Shown in pieces: positions 26,762 through 35,442 of a DNA stretch of 64,000 nt. Both the position numbers and the translations under genes were made by a program. Numbering within the stretch: position 1 is the first letter of the stretch; every line of letters starts with the position of its first letter. The stretch is from Candidatus Izemoplasma sp. Lineage in GTDB: Bacteria > Bacillota_I > Bacilli_A > Izemoplasmatales > Izemoplasmataceae. Where the stretch lies: assembly GCA_018402725.1 (NCBI GenBank), contig JAGYII010000004.1, positions 25,747 to 89,746 of the forward strand. The letters are read 5' to 3'. Below the pieces are notes generated by a model. That model did no database searches. It was not told the origin of the DNA and saw only the letters and a program-made list of their open reading frames with translations.

Positions 26762-27819
26762 CGCTGAGCTTGAGAGTTCCCAAGTCCCACCCTGAAGCTG
26801 ACTTTTTTTGTGTGCAATGGTTTGCGCCTCTGTGTTAATCTCTCTTCAGCACCCAGTACTGAGTCACATTTTTAACAGATTGAAGATATTACACATTTAA
26901 GTATCTGATTTTGAACCAGAATCTGCTAATTTCAAATGACTTGTCACTGGGAGGCCCTTTAAAGGCTTGATAGGCCGCCTTTGATATGCTTGATCTGTTT
27001 CAGTGTAAAGGTTTCCTTTTTCTTAGGGGCAGCAAACATCGTGATGTAAGGCTCAAGTTCTGTAGCTCTTTAGTTTCTCTGATCAAACTCCAACAACTCT
27101 CATTTATCTGTCACTGCACTGTTGTTACCTTTTCATGATGGGAAAGTAGAATCAGTGTTATAAAGTGATTTACTTTTAAGCATTGGGATCTGATTGATAT
27201 CTTTTCAAAGACCTAGTTTTGCATACCTGGCCTTTAGCCCACACTTTAAACTGGCATTAGTGTAATTTACTGCAGTGATCTGGTTCCTAAGATTTGATCT
27301 GCCCACATCAAAAATAGAATCTCTAAGTGTTTGTTTTTGACCTTGTCCTTCAACTGGAACATTCATATAGTTCATAGATAAAAAAAAAATATCTGACGCC
27401 ATTATGTGTAAATAGATACAAAATAAATCAACTGAATCTCTTTTTGAAGAGTGGTTTTTATCTCCTTGCAAAATGAGTCACCTGCTCCTTAGTTCAATGA
27501 CACTAAAGACTGAAGGTACATTACTCTCCAAACATGCTCCTCTATCTCAGATTGGATTAACAACATTATCGGTTAAGATTGCAAGTCCACAGGCAAGATG
27601 ATCGTTACAATTTGTTAATCAAGCCTTTTAAGAAGCGGCATACCTTCTGTGTTTGACGTGGGTGGCATATCACAATAAACAAACAACAAGCGAAGTTTGA
27701 TGTTCTGAATTCCTTTCTTTGGCACCAAATAAAATTATGGGATAATTTAATATAGAAAAAGTTACTAGAGCCCAAATCAGTTCTCCAGTTGGCTGAATCC
27801 CCGATACGATATGTTTCAT
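26750..27819 (-). pseudogene. trpS: Heavily decayed tryptophanyl-tRNA synthetase (trpS)
   Basis: The first 13 codons are intact (MKHIVSGIQPTGE) behind a good SD and Trp T-box. The rest is recognisable only in fragments, in the right order but shifting frames. They are ACGL with IQSEIEEH, LQSLVSLN, then MASDIFF and VPVEGQGQKQTL (matching MAADILLY ... VPVGEDQKQHL), SDPNA (matching KSDPN of KMSKS), SAVTD, and EAQTIAHKK near the end. Many stops and indels. The span of about 1,070 nt fits one trpS gene. It meets the ptsH remnant tail to tail. A working copy must exist elsewhere, or this stretch is wrongly assembled. Confidence 0.8.
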
Positions 27820-27835
27820 AAACGCTCCTTTTATA

Positions 27836-28023
27836 ATAAAAAACCCCCCGCAAAAAATGCGAAGGGCGCTTTAAACGCGGTACCACCTTGGTTTATATCT
27901 TAGGCCGGTAAGGGCGGCAACCCATTTGACATGATTCGGTCCATTCGATGTTGAGTTGGGTTTAGATTTCACTGGCCTAAACTCTCTTTGTCCAACTACT
28001 CACATGTACTATTCCGTGTCAGT
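27836..28023 (-). promoter_or_regulatory. T-box leader, Trp specifier, before the decayed trpS
   Basis: Minus strand. T-box core aaggtggtaccgcg (27889-27876); a terminator stem with ccc-tt-cgca paired to tgcg-gg-ggg and a T run (27867-27836); an AGAGAG-type stem I element; and a TGG specifier (27943-27941) in the setting gaa-TGG-acc. All elements look intact although the gene they control is dead. Confidence 0.92.
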
Positions 28024-28029
28024 TATCTT

Positions 28030-28058
28030 ATTTTAAACTGCTTTTTCTTTTAAGGCAA
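28030..28058 (-). promoter_or_regulatory. Promoter of the Trp T-box transcript
   Basis: Minus strand TTGCCT (28058-28053), 17-nt spacer, TAAAAT (28035-28030). It lies inside the last codons of pepF. Confidence 0.7.
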
Positions 28059-29802
28059 GCTCTAAAGCATCAAGCAACGTTTTAAGTCTTGACACCACCG
28101 CTAAGAAAGGTTCTTTGGTGGTTAAGTTAATCCCAATCGCCGCGGTTTGATTGAGCGGCCAATCACTGCCTCCGGAGGCTAAGAGCGCTTGATGTTTTTC
28201 GATATTTTTAGGATCTTCCTTGACCATTTCATAGAGTTTTAAACTGGCAGCGAAACTGGTGGCGTATTGGTAGACATAAAAGGGAGTATTAAATAGATGG
28301 GGGATATAGGCCCAAACAAATTGCTTACCGGGTTCAGCAGCGATATCAATGCCATAGTAGTGTTGGTATAAATCAATCATGATTTTTGATAAAGATTCAT
28401 GAGTGATGGGGTCGCCTTTTTCTGCGAGTTCATGGGCTCTAAGTTCATAAGTAGCAAACAACACTTGACGGTAGAACGTAGCCATGATGTCGTCAATGGA
28501 TTGTTGAAGGAGGGCAATCTTGTCATCGACCGATCCTGGATTATTTTGAATCACGTAATCCAGTAAGACATGTTCATTAAACGTTGATGCAATCTCGGCG
28601 ACGAAAATCGTATAGTTTTGAATCGCAGGGGGTTGGTGTTCCATTGCATACAAGGAATGCATCGAGTGGCCGGCTTCGTGAGCTAAAGTGAAGACGCTGT
28701 CTAAGGTGTCGTTATAGTTGAGTAAGATATAAGGATGCTCGTTAATCGCACTCCAAGAATACGCCCCTGTTCTTTTTCCTTCTTTTTCATAAACATCAAC
28801 AAAACCATCTTCTAAGGCTTGATGGGCTTTTTGATTGAATGACTCCCCGAGATGGGCAATCGATTTAAAGAAGAGGTCCTTTGCTTCCGCATAGGTATAT
28901 TTAGTGGAGCTTTCAGCAAGGTGTCTAAACCGGTCGTAGGTATGGTGGGTGCTTAAGCCGAGGGCTTTTTTACGAATCTCATAATAGCGTTTTAAAAGCT
29001 CGGTATTTTCATAAGCGACCTCAACGATGTTGTGATAGACCGAAGGATCAATGTTTTTACCGTGTAAGTACATCTCTAAACTGGAGGCGTATTTACGTGA
29101 ACGCATCTGAGCTACGTCATTGTCGAGGACGTTTTTAAAGATTTCAGCATAGGTGTTTTTATTATCTGAATAATGTTTAAAGAAGGCTTCAAAGACCGTT
29201 TTACGGTCATCCTCATCTTCTAAATCCGCCAGATAAGCCCGGTAGTTTCCACTCGTAATGGTGAGGGTTTCTCCATTTTTTAAAGTGGCTTTGGTGTCGG
29301 TCCGGTCGGCGGTTGATAAGGCACTATGAAGATTAGACCCCGCTTGAGAAAGTGTAGAGAAGTTGGCAAGGATGCCTTCTTGATCTTTAGAAAGGACATA
29401 TTGCTCGGCATGGAAAAGCTGAATCATCGGGAAGTGATATTCAGATAGCTCAGGGAACGATTGAATCGTCTTTATGACATAGTCTTGACCTAAGCTTAAA
29501 AGTTCGGGGCGTTCAAAAGCCGTCACTTGAGATAATCTTGAAAGCATGACCGCCATCTTTTGAACCCGGGAAGCATTTTCCACATCTTTTTTATTTAAAT
29601 CACTTTTTAATGCGGCATATTGATAAAGTTTGTGGGCTTCTATTAAGGTGTCTTTTTGAAGCATAAAATACGCTTTAAAGGAGGATGGTTTTTTTAAAGT
29701 GCCTTCATAAGAAGGAATATCATCGACTCGTTTTGAAAACGTATTAAACGCTTGATTCCAGGTTTCTACCGTTGGATATAAGACCTCTAAATTCCAGTTC
29801 AT
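28033..29802 (-). CDS. pepF: Oligoendopeptidase F (M3B family)
   Basis: Cytosolic zinc peptidase that degrades peptides of roughly 7-17 residues. 589 residues, close to the usual 600. Seen: zinc motif HEAGH (His about 375) in LAHEAGHSMHSL, ALKNGETLTITSGNY-type N-terminal domain and the C-terminal GGSDWPLNQTAAIGI. Start chosen at the ATG behind ggaggtc; an upstream in-frame extension lies before the promoter. A clear paralogue of the 2690-4426 gene in another subfamily. The last codons carry the trpS promoter. Confidence 0.95.
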   Translation of the reverse strand: MNWNLEVLYPTVETWNQAFNTFSKRVDDIPSYEGTLKKPSSFKAYFMLQKDTLIEAHKLYQYAALKSDLNKKDVENASRVQKMAVMLSRLSQVTAFERPELLSLGQDYVIKTIQSFPELSEYHFPMIQLFHAEQYVLSKDQEGILANFSTLSQAGSNLHSALSTADRTDTKATLKNGETLTITSGNYRAYLADLEDEDDRKTVFEAFFKHYSDNKNTYAEIFKNVLDNDVAQMRSRKYASSLEMYLHGKNIDPSVYHNIVEVAYENTELLKRYYEIRKKALGLSTHHTYDRFRHLAESSTKYTYAEAKDLFFKSIAHLGESFNQKAHQALEDGFVDVYEKEGKRTGAYSWSAINEHPYILLNYNDTLDSVFTLAHEAGHSMHSLYAMEHQPPAIQNYTIFVAEIASTFNEHVLLDYVIQNNPGSVDDKIALLQQSIDDIMATFYRQVLFATYELRAHELAEKGDPITHESLSKIMIDLYQHYYGIDIAAEPGKQFVWAYIPHLFNTPFYVYQYATSFAASLKLYEMVKEDPKNIEKHQALLASGGSDWPLNQTAAIGINLTTKEPFLAVVSRLKTLLDALELALKEKAV

Positions 29803-29824
29803 ATTGACCTCCAATTTGTTATCG

Positions 29825-29833
29825 ATTATACCA
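29825..29833 (-). promoter_or_regulatory. Extended -10 promoter of pepF
   Basis: Minus strand TGG-TATAAT, no good -35; leader about 16 nt. Confidence 0.6.
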
Positions 29834-29889
29834 TAGAGTCTCGTCTGTAGACATGTAAACCCTTTCATGTTAAAAAACGAAAATTCTCC

Positions 29890-29917
29890 TTGGTTTTTGG
29901 ATTTCTTATGTTATATT
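29890..29917 (+). promoter_or_regulatory. Promoter of spx
   Basis: TTGGTT (29890-29895), 16-nt spacer, TGT-extended TATATT (29912-29917). Divergent from pepF. Confidence 0.65.
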
Positions 29918-29976
29918 AGTTGTTAACACGACAAAGTGTCATACGTTTCTCAGCCTTAAAACCAAGGAGGGTTACC

Positions 29977-30423
29977 ATGATTCAAATTTATACAACACCC
30001 AGTTGTTCTTCGTGTCGCAAAGCAAAAAAATGGCTTGAACAGCATCAAATAGAATACAAAGAAAAAAACATATTCAATATTCAGTTATCTCGTGATGACA
30101 TTATGATGATGTTGAAAAACACGGAAAACGGATTTGAAGATATTATTTCAACGCGGTCTAAAATTTTCCAAGATATGAATTTAGATATCGAAGAGATGGC
30201 GATGAACGATCTCGTTGATTTCATCATCACTAACCCAAGTGTTTTAAGAAGACCCATCATTATCGAAGATAGTAAAATGCAAGTCGGCTATAACGAAGAT
30301 GAAATTAGAACCTTTATCCCAAAACGCTTAAGAGAAATTATCATGACCACATCAAGCGATCACGGTGAAGATTCAGATTATCACTATGCATTAAAACTCT
30401 ACATTGATGAAATTAATTCCTAA
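29977..30423 (+). CDS. spx: Spx/ArsC-family RNA polymerase-binding regulator
   Basis: Thioredoxin-fold protein that in Bacillota binds the RNA polymerase alpha C-terminal domain under disulfide stress. 148 residues. Seen: the redox switch CSSC (Cys10-Cys13), DEIIS-like EDIISTRSKIFQ, the RRPIII motif and QVGYNEDEIR. It is about 17 residues longer than the usual 131, with an acidic/aromatic C-terminal tail. Start chosen at the ATG after aaggagg; an upstream in-frame ATG precedes the SD. Monocistronic, with its own promoter and terminator. Confidence 0.93.
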   Translation: MIQIYTTPSCSSCRKAKKWLEQHQIEYKEKNIFNIQLSRDDIMMMLKNTENGFEDIISTRSKIFQDMNLDIEEMAMNDLVDFIITNPSVLRRPIIIEDSKMQVGYNEDEIRTFIPKRLREIIMTTSSDHGEDSDYHYALKLYIDEINS

Positions 30424-30448
30424 ACCTCACTCCGGTGAGGTTTTTTTT
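30422..30448 (+). terminator. Terminator after spx
   Basis: Stem aacctcac/gtgaggtt, loop tccg, eight Ts. Confidence 0.9.
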
Positions 30449-30483
30449 GGCCCAACTTCTTATAATGATAACGTTTTAGTCGG

Positions 30484-30512
30484 TTGAATAAGCCGCCTAA
30501 AAAGGGTATAAT
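30484..30512 (+). promoter_or_regulatory. Promoter of gap
   Basis: TTGAAT (30484-30489), 17-nt spacer, TATAAT (30507-30512). A second TATAAT lies about 45 bp upstream. Confidence 0.85.
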
Positions 30513-30546
30513 AGGTCCGCTCAAAAAACTTTAAAGGAGGCATTTT

Positions 30547-31554
30547 ATGCCAGTCAAAGTAGCGATTAATGGGTTCGGAAGAATCGGGCGCTTAGCCTTT
30601 CGCCAAATGTTTGAGGATGCGGCATTTGAAATCGTCGCAATAAACGACCTGACAGATGCAGAAAGCTTAGCGTATTTACTTGAATACGATACCGCCCAGG
30701 GACGCTATCGTCATGGAGAAATCAGTTACACCGAAAAAGCCGTTCACATCGCCGGAAAAAACGTTCCAATTTTCGCCGAAAGAGACCCCGAAAAGCTTCC
30801 ATGGAAATCCCTCGGTGTTGATGTTGTTGTTGAGTGTACTGGATTTTTTACCGATGAAGCCAGCGCATCTAAACACGTCAAAGCGGGCGCTCGTAAAGTC
30901 GTCATTAGCGCGCCGGCCAAAGGAAATATCAAAACCATCGTATTTAACGTAAACCACGAAACTTTATCCAAAGATGACGTTATCATCTCAGGAGCGTCAT
31001 GTACCACGAATTGTTTAGCGCCGATGATCAAAGTTTTAGATGATAAATTTGGGGTTAAACTTGGTTACATGACCACCGTTCATGCCTACACGAATGACCA
31101 AGCCACTTTAGACATTGCCCACCCTAAAGGCATTCATACCCGCAGAGGTCGTGCGGCCGCTGCTAACATCGTTCCTACGACCACCGGTGCTGCCGTAGCC
31201 GTGGGTGAAGTGCTTCCTCATTTAAAGGGGAAACTCGATGGCATTGCATTAAGGGTCCCAACCATTACAGGATCAGTCGTTGATTTGGTGGTTGAACTTA
31301 AATCAGATGCAACCGTGGCTTCCATTAACGCTGCCTTTGAAAACAAAACCAGTGAAACCTTGGGATATACCACCATGCCCATTGTCTCAAGTGACACGAT
31401 CGGAATGACCTATGGATCTTTAATTGATGCAGCAATGACTTCGATGATTGATACCGAGGGTCGTAAACTATTCAAAATTTTAAGCTGGTACGACAATGAG
31501 ATGAGTTACGTCTCACAAATGGTTCGGACGACCAAATACTTTGGCTCATTATAA
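30547..31554 (+). CDS. gap: Glyceraldehyde-3-phosphate dehydrogenase
   Basis: NAD-dependent glycolytic enzyme. 335 residues. Seen: the Rossmann start INGFGRIGRLAFRQ, the catalytic cysteine in SGASCTTNCLAPM (about 152), general base His in TTVHAYTNDQ, and SWYDNEMSY near the end. Strong SD aaaggaggc. Usually next to pgk/tpi in Bacillota, but here it is monocistronic with a strong promoter and terminator. N-terminal D after the Rossmann fold (INDL) indicates NAD use. Confidence 0.98.
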   Translation: MPVKVAINGFGRIGRLAFRQMFEDAAFEIVAINDLTDAESLAYLLEYDTAQGRYRHGEISYTEKAVHIAGKNVPIFAERDPEKLPWKSLGVDVVVECTGFFTDEASASKHVKAGARKVVISAPAKGNIKTIVFNVNHETLSKDDVIISGASCTTNCLAPMIKVLDDKFGVKLGYMTTVHAYTNDQATLDIAHPKGIHTRRGRAAAANIVPTTTGAAVAVGEVLPHLKGKLDGIALRVPTITGSVVDLVVELKSDATVASINAAFENKTSETLGYTTMPIVSSDTIGMTYGSLIDAAMTSMIDTEGRKLFKILSWYDNEMSYVSQMVRTTKYFGSL

Positions 31555-31562
31555 TTAAAGAT

Positions 31563-31598
31563 AAAGACATCTTAGACCGCTTGAGATGTCTTTTTTTT
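31563..31598 (+). terminator. Terminator after gap
   Basis: Stem aagacatct/agatgtctt with an 11-nt loop and eight Ts. Confidence 0.85.
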
Positions 31599-31608
31599 AA
31601 GTGCTTTG

Positions 31609-31617
31609 TGATACAAT
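31609..31617 (+). promoter_or_regulatory. Extended -10 promoter of the small membrane protein gene
   Basis: TGA-TACAAT directly after the gap terminator; no clear -35. Confidence 0.5.
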
Positions 31618-31644
31618 AAGGCAAACGAAATAAGGATAAGATTG

Positions 31645-31914
31645 ATGTATAGAGACTTTTTTGAAGGCCAATACCAACAAACCCCCCCGGTTGTTAAACC
31701 CCTTTCTATTCGGATCTTAATCAAAGTCTTGATTTGGACCTCTTTAATCGGATTAGGTGTTTTTAGTTTTATCTTTCCGCCGCTAGGGATTCCCCTCGCC
31801 GTCTTGTTGTATCATAGCGGTAAAAAAAGATATGCCATCTTTCCAACCTTAGGCATTTTAGCTCTGATTTTCTTAAATCTTTACAATCAAATTATGATTT
31901 TATTAACTCGCTAG
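31645..31914 (+). CDS. Small two-helix membrane protein, unknown function
   Basis: 89 residues. A proline-rich N-terminal tail is followed by a basic patch (RILIK) and two hydrophobic segments (about 30-52 and 62-85) separated by a basic loop HSGKKRYA. I do not recognise a family. Start chosen at the ATG behind aaggata; a TTG one codon upstream is also possible. It lies 9 bp before the M24 peptidase gene, so they are probably co-transcribed. Confidence 0.6.
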   Translation: MYRDFFEGQYQQTPPVVKPLSIRILIKVLIWTSLIGLGVFSFIFPPLGIPLAVLLYHSGKKRYAIFPTLGILALIFLNLYNQIMILLTR

Positions 31915-31923
31915 GAGAATACG

Positions 31924-33180
31924 ATGAAAAACCATGCGATGGCCAAGCGTCAAGCTTTGATGGCCGCCTTAGAAAAAGAATCAGTGGCCCTCTTAGATGC
32001 GGGCCAATTATTATCAAGTTCAGCCGATCAACATTATTCGTTTAAGCCCGCTCGTAATTTTTATTATCTAACCGGCATCCAAGCGCCTAATGCACGTTTG
32101 ATGATGATAAAGACCACTTCGGCGCAAAAAATATTATTATTTTTAGAGGCGGATACCCCCCATTCTTTAAAATGGGAAGGTCCTAAATTTTCAAAAGAAG
32201 AAGCGATGGAAGTGGGCGGCTTTAAGGCTGACGAAATTTTCTCATTGAATCAATTTGACGGTCAATTCCAACAACTCATGTCGTATGCTCGCTCCCCTTA
32301 TGGGATGCCCCCTAAACACCTGTATTTAGACTTGCCTCATCCCAGTGTTCATCATGAACCTGTCGCCTTGGCTCAGTTTAAATCCGTCGTTGATCATTTC
32401 AAAGAACTCAAAATTGAGAGTCTCAGTGGTCATTTAGCGGTGCTTAGAATGATTAAGTCCCCAGATGAAATCCAGGCCATTAAAGCCGCGATAGCGATTA
32501 CCCATCAAGGACTTAACCAGATTTTAAAACACCTAAAAACCCGTCGCTTTGAATACGAGTGTGTGGCTGATTTTAACTTTGCGTTAAATCTTGCTAATTG
32601 CCCAGATACAGCCTTTCATACGATCGCCGCAAGCGGTGAAAATGCGATGGTATTACACTATGACGTTAACACGGCTTCGCTCCCTAAAGAGGGTTTGATT
32701 TTATTTGATTTAGGCGCATTAACTTCTTTATATGCCGCAGATATATCACGAACTTATCCTCTAACAGGCGTCTATGAAGGAAAATATAAAGCCATGTACC
32801 AGGCGGTCTTAGACGTTCAAAAAGAAATGATTGAAGCGGTTAAACCGGGTCAAACTTGGAAAGTCCTTAACGAGATGGCAAAGGACCGTTTGGCTGAAAA
32901 AGCCGTCGCATTAAAATTAATTTCAAATAAAGAGGCCATCACTGAAGTTTATTATCATTCCATCGGGCATTACTTAGGATTAGATGTTCATGATGTGGGG
33001 ATCTATGATGAGCCCTTTAAAGCCGGGATGGTATTAACCATTGAACCTGGACTTTATGGAGACGGCATCGGGGTTCGGATTGAAGATAATATCTTAGTCA
33101 CTGAAACCGGCCATGAGAATTTATCCGCCGCTATTGAAAAAGAAATTACGGCCATTGAAAGCATCCTTAAAGCATCCTAA
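31924..33180 (+). CDS. M24 family aminopeptidase (Xaa-Pro, PepP-like)
   Basis: Removes N-terminal residues preceding proline. 418 residues: an N-terminal creatinase-like domain (about 1-165) and a pita-bread catalytic domain. Metal ligands seen: two Asp in LILFDLGALTSLYAADISRTYP, His in HSIGHYLGLDVHDVG, Glu in TIEPGLY and Glu in VRIEDNILVTE. This fits aminopeptidase P rather than methionine aminopeptidase. SD aggaga. The TAA stop forms the loop of the downstream terminator. Confidence 0.93.
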   Translation: MKNHAMAKRQALMAALEKESVALLDAGQLLSSSADQHYSFKPARNFYYLTGIQAPNARLMMIKTTSAQKILLFLEADTPHSLKWEGPKFSKEEAMEVGGFKADEIFSLNQFDGQFQQLMSYARSPYGMPPKHLYLDLPHPSVHHEPVALAQFKSVVDHFKELKIESLSGHLAVLRMIKSPDEIQAIKAAIAITHQGLNQILKHLKTRRFEYECVADFNFALNLANCPDTAFHTIAASGENAMVLHYDVNTASLPKEGLILFDLGALTSLYAADISRTYPLTGVYEGKYKAMYQAVLDVQKEMIEAVKPGQTWKVLNEMAKDRLAEKAVALKLISNKEAITEVYYHSIGHYLGLDVHDVGIYDEPFKAGMVLTIEPGLYGDGIGVRIEDNILVTETGHENLSAAIEKEITAIESILKAS

Positions 33181-33194
33181 GGATGCTTTTTTTT
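33168..33194 (+). terminator. Terminator after the M24 peptidase, stop codon as loop
   Basis: Stem aaagcatcc/ggatgcttt with the TAA stop codon as the 3-nt loop, then Ts. The 5' arm is coding sequence. Confidence 0.88.
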
Positions 33195-33216
33195 ATGCTT
33201 ATGAGACCTTTTAAAA

Positions 33217-33225
33217 TGATATAAT
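33217..33225 (+). promoter_or_regulatory. Extended -10 promoter of recD2, likely giving a leaderless mRNA
   Basis: TGA-TATAAT ends at 33225. With the normal 6-nt gap, transcription starts at about 33232, which is the G of the GTG start codon. Confidence 0.6.
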
Positions 33226-33231
33226 GAAAAG

Positions 33232-35430
33232 GTGAAAAATACGAATTTAACCCGGGTTGAAGGCTTCATCAAAACGGTGACCTTCCATAATCCTGACAAT
33301 GGTTTTTCAGTCTTAAAAATTCAAACGTCCGACGCGATTCATCCGTCTCTTTTTAAGGATGAATCTGAAGTCATCACAGCCACGGGTATTTTGATTGATC
33401 CGCAAAAAGGAGAACCCCTTATTTTAGAGGGGACGATCGAAACCCATCCGAAGTTTGGCCGCCAACTGAGTTTCATCTCTTATCAAAAAGAAACCACTTT
33501 TAGTCAAGAAGGATTAGTGGATTATTTAGCCAGTGATTTATTTCCGGGAGTGGGGTTAAAGACGGCCGAAAAAATCATCAGCACGTTAGGGGAAAAAGCC
33601 CTTGAATTGATCCGGGAAAACCCCTCCGTTTTAGCGGGCATTCCGGGGGTCTCTAAAAAGATCCAAGCCAGCTTGCCCACCGCTTTAAAAACACATTTAG
33701 ACCAAGAAAAAATTCGGGTCAAGTTATTAGGGCTAGGCTTAACAGTGGGCTTGATTAAAATTCTCATTAAAACCTACCAAGACAAGACGATTGATAAAGT
33801 CACTAAACGTCCTTATGATTTGATGAAAGAAGTGAGAGGCATTGGTTTTGAACGGGCCGATCAGATTGCGATGCAGGCCGGATTTGAGAAAAATCATCCA
33901 GAGCGATTAAGAGCCCTGGTCGCCTATTTATTTGAGCTTTTATCGTTACGTCAAGGTCACACGCATTTGCCTACCGAAGAACTTCAAAAAAGGCTATCTG
34001 AAAGATTAGATGCTGACGATCTTGGGATGTCCTTTGATGATGCGGTAAGCATCTGTGAAGAGGCGGTTCAATTTGGTTGGTTGATTCAAGATGAAAATAC
34101 CTATACCTTACCGCTTTATCAAAAAGCCGAACGAACCATTGCCAACTTCATGATCGCGGCTTTAGAAGAGGAAAACTCGCTTCCAGATGACTTTGAGAGC
34201 TTACTAAGCACCCATCTAAAGACGCTCGATATTACCTATACCAACGAGCAACATGAGACCTTGATTCAAGCCTTTAAGTCATCAGTTTTTATGATGACCG
34301 GAGGCCCCGGAACGGGCAAGACCACCCTCATTAAAAGCATCATCGCTTTAGCAAAATCTCTTGATTATGAGGTCGCTGCCATCGCTCCTACTGGGAAAGC
34401 GGCCCGTCGTTTAGAAGCGGCTACAGGGGAAAAAGCCTTCACGATTCATCGCTTTTTAGGGATTCGCCCAGATGGTAAACCGCAATACCATCTCTTTCAA
34501 AAAGCCCCGGTTAATTTTTATATCATCGATGAGATAAGCATGGTCGATGTGGTCTTAATGGCCACCTTAATTGACGCGGTCAAAGAAGGCTCTAAGCTAA
34601 TATTAGTGGGAGATGAAGCCCAGTTACCGAGTGTTTCACCGGGTCAAGTTTTAGCGGATTTAAAAACCATTGTTCCCCATCGCACCCTCCATGAAATTCA
34701 CCGTCAAGCCGAAGCCTCACCGATCATTAAACTGGCTGAAACCTTTCGCTATCAAACCTATCAAGCTCCGTGGCAGCACCCTCCTTATTTGGTGATGGAA
34801 AAAATCTTAGAAACCGAAAGCTTAAAAGTGATTTTAAGCCTCGTTAAAAAATTTCATCAACAAGGTATTTACGACATTGGAATCTTAATTCCGATGTACC
34901 AAGGTTTTTCTGGAATTGATGCGGTGAACACGTATTTACAAACCCATTTAAATCAAGAACCCTTAGTTAAACTTAGTGAGATTGCTCACTATAAAAAAGG
35001 CGATAAAGTGATTCAACTTAGCAACAATTATGATACACTCATCATGAACGGTGAACTCGGAATCATCACTGAAATCAACCCGATTGCTAAGACCTTAAAT
35101 GTCCAATTCGAAGAGGCCTTAGTGACGTATAATAAGGAGTCCTTTAAAGACCTACGACTCGCTTATGCGATGAGTATTCATAAATCTCAAGGGAGTGGTT
35201 TTGACGCCGTGATTATGCCTCTTTATAAACGGTTCATGCCGATGCTAAACCGGCCCCTCATTTATACCGGGATTACCCGCGCTAAGACGTACTTAACCTT
35301 GTTTGGTGAGCTGGATTTAATTCCGTATGCTTTAAAAAGAAATACGCATCAACGTCTCACCCAATTACCATTAAAACTTAAAAATAGTCCCACACTTGAT
35401 CAAGAACTAAGTCCTTATGATTTTTTATAG
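33232..35430 (+). CDS. recD2: ATP-dependent DNA helicase RecD2
   Basis: 5'-3' superfamily 1B helicase found in genomes without RecBC partners. 732 residues. Seen: the N-terminal OB-like VEGFIKTVTFHNPDNGFSVLKI typical of RecD2, a helix-hairpin-helix region (about 100-200), Walker A TGGPGTGKTT (about 355), DEISMVD (about 431), and the C-terminal UvrD-like YAMSIHKSQGSGFD motif. The start is GTG; there is no usable SD at normal spacing and the promoter suggests a leaderless transcript. guaC follows 12 bp later. Confidence 0.96.
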   Translation: MKNTNLTRVEGFIKTVTFHNPDNGFSVLKIQTSDAIHPSLFKDESEVITATGILIDPQKGEPLILEGTIETHPKFGRQLSFISYQKETTFSQEGLVDYLASDLFPGVGLKTAEKIISTLGEKALELIRENPSVLAGIPGVSKKIQASLPTALKTHLDQEKIRVKLLGLGLTVGLIKILIKTYQDKTIDKVTKRPYDLMKEVRGIGFERADQIAMQAGFEKNHPERLRALVAYLFELLSLRQGHTHLPTEELQKRLSERLDADDLGMSFDDAVSICEEAVQFGWLIQDENTYTLPLYQKAERTIANFMIAALEEENSLPDDFESLLSTHLKTLDITYTNEQHETLIQAFKSSVFMMTGGPGTGKTTLIKSIIALAKSLDYEVAAIAPTGKAARRLEAATGEKAFTIHRFLGIRPDGKPQYHLFQKAPVNFYIIDEISMVDVVLMATLIDAVKEGSKLILVGDEAQLPSVSPGQVLADLKTIVPHRTLHEIHRQAEASPIIKLAETFRYQTYQAPWQHPPYLVMEKILETESLKVILSLVKKFHQQGIYDIGILIPMYQGFSGIDAVNTYLQTHLNQEPLVKLSEIAHYKKGDKVIQLSNNYDTLIMNGELGIITEINPIAKTLNVQFEEALVTYNKESFKDLRLAYAMSIHKSQGSGFDAVIMPLYKRFMPMLNRPLIYTGITRAKTYLTLFGELDLIPYALKRNTHQRLTQLPLKLKNSPTLDQELSPYDFL

Positions 35431-35442
35431 CGAGGTATCTAG

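Noticed and set aside
27205..27471. An 88-codon minus-strand open frame in the gene-poor interval
   Set aside because: Its middle part reads as a degraded TrpS segment (MASDIFF ... VPVEGQGQKQTL) and it lacks an SD, so it is part of the trpS pseudogene and not a separate gene.
26581..27820. Foreign (vertebrate-like) DNA or an insertion element, suggested by low CpG
   Set aside because: TrpS and HPr fragments are in the right order and on the right strand across the whole interval, and no transposase or terminal repeats are seen. Contamination is kept only as an alternative explanation in the findings.
27605..27886. A 93-codon minus-strand open frame running out of the T-box
   Set aside because: It crosses the T-box terminator and is a different frame of the trpS start region.
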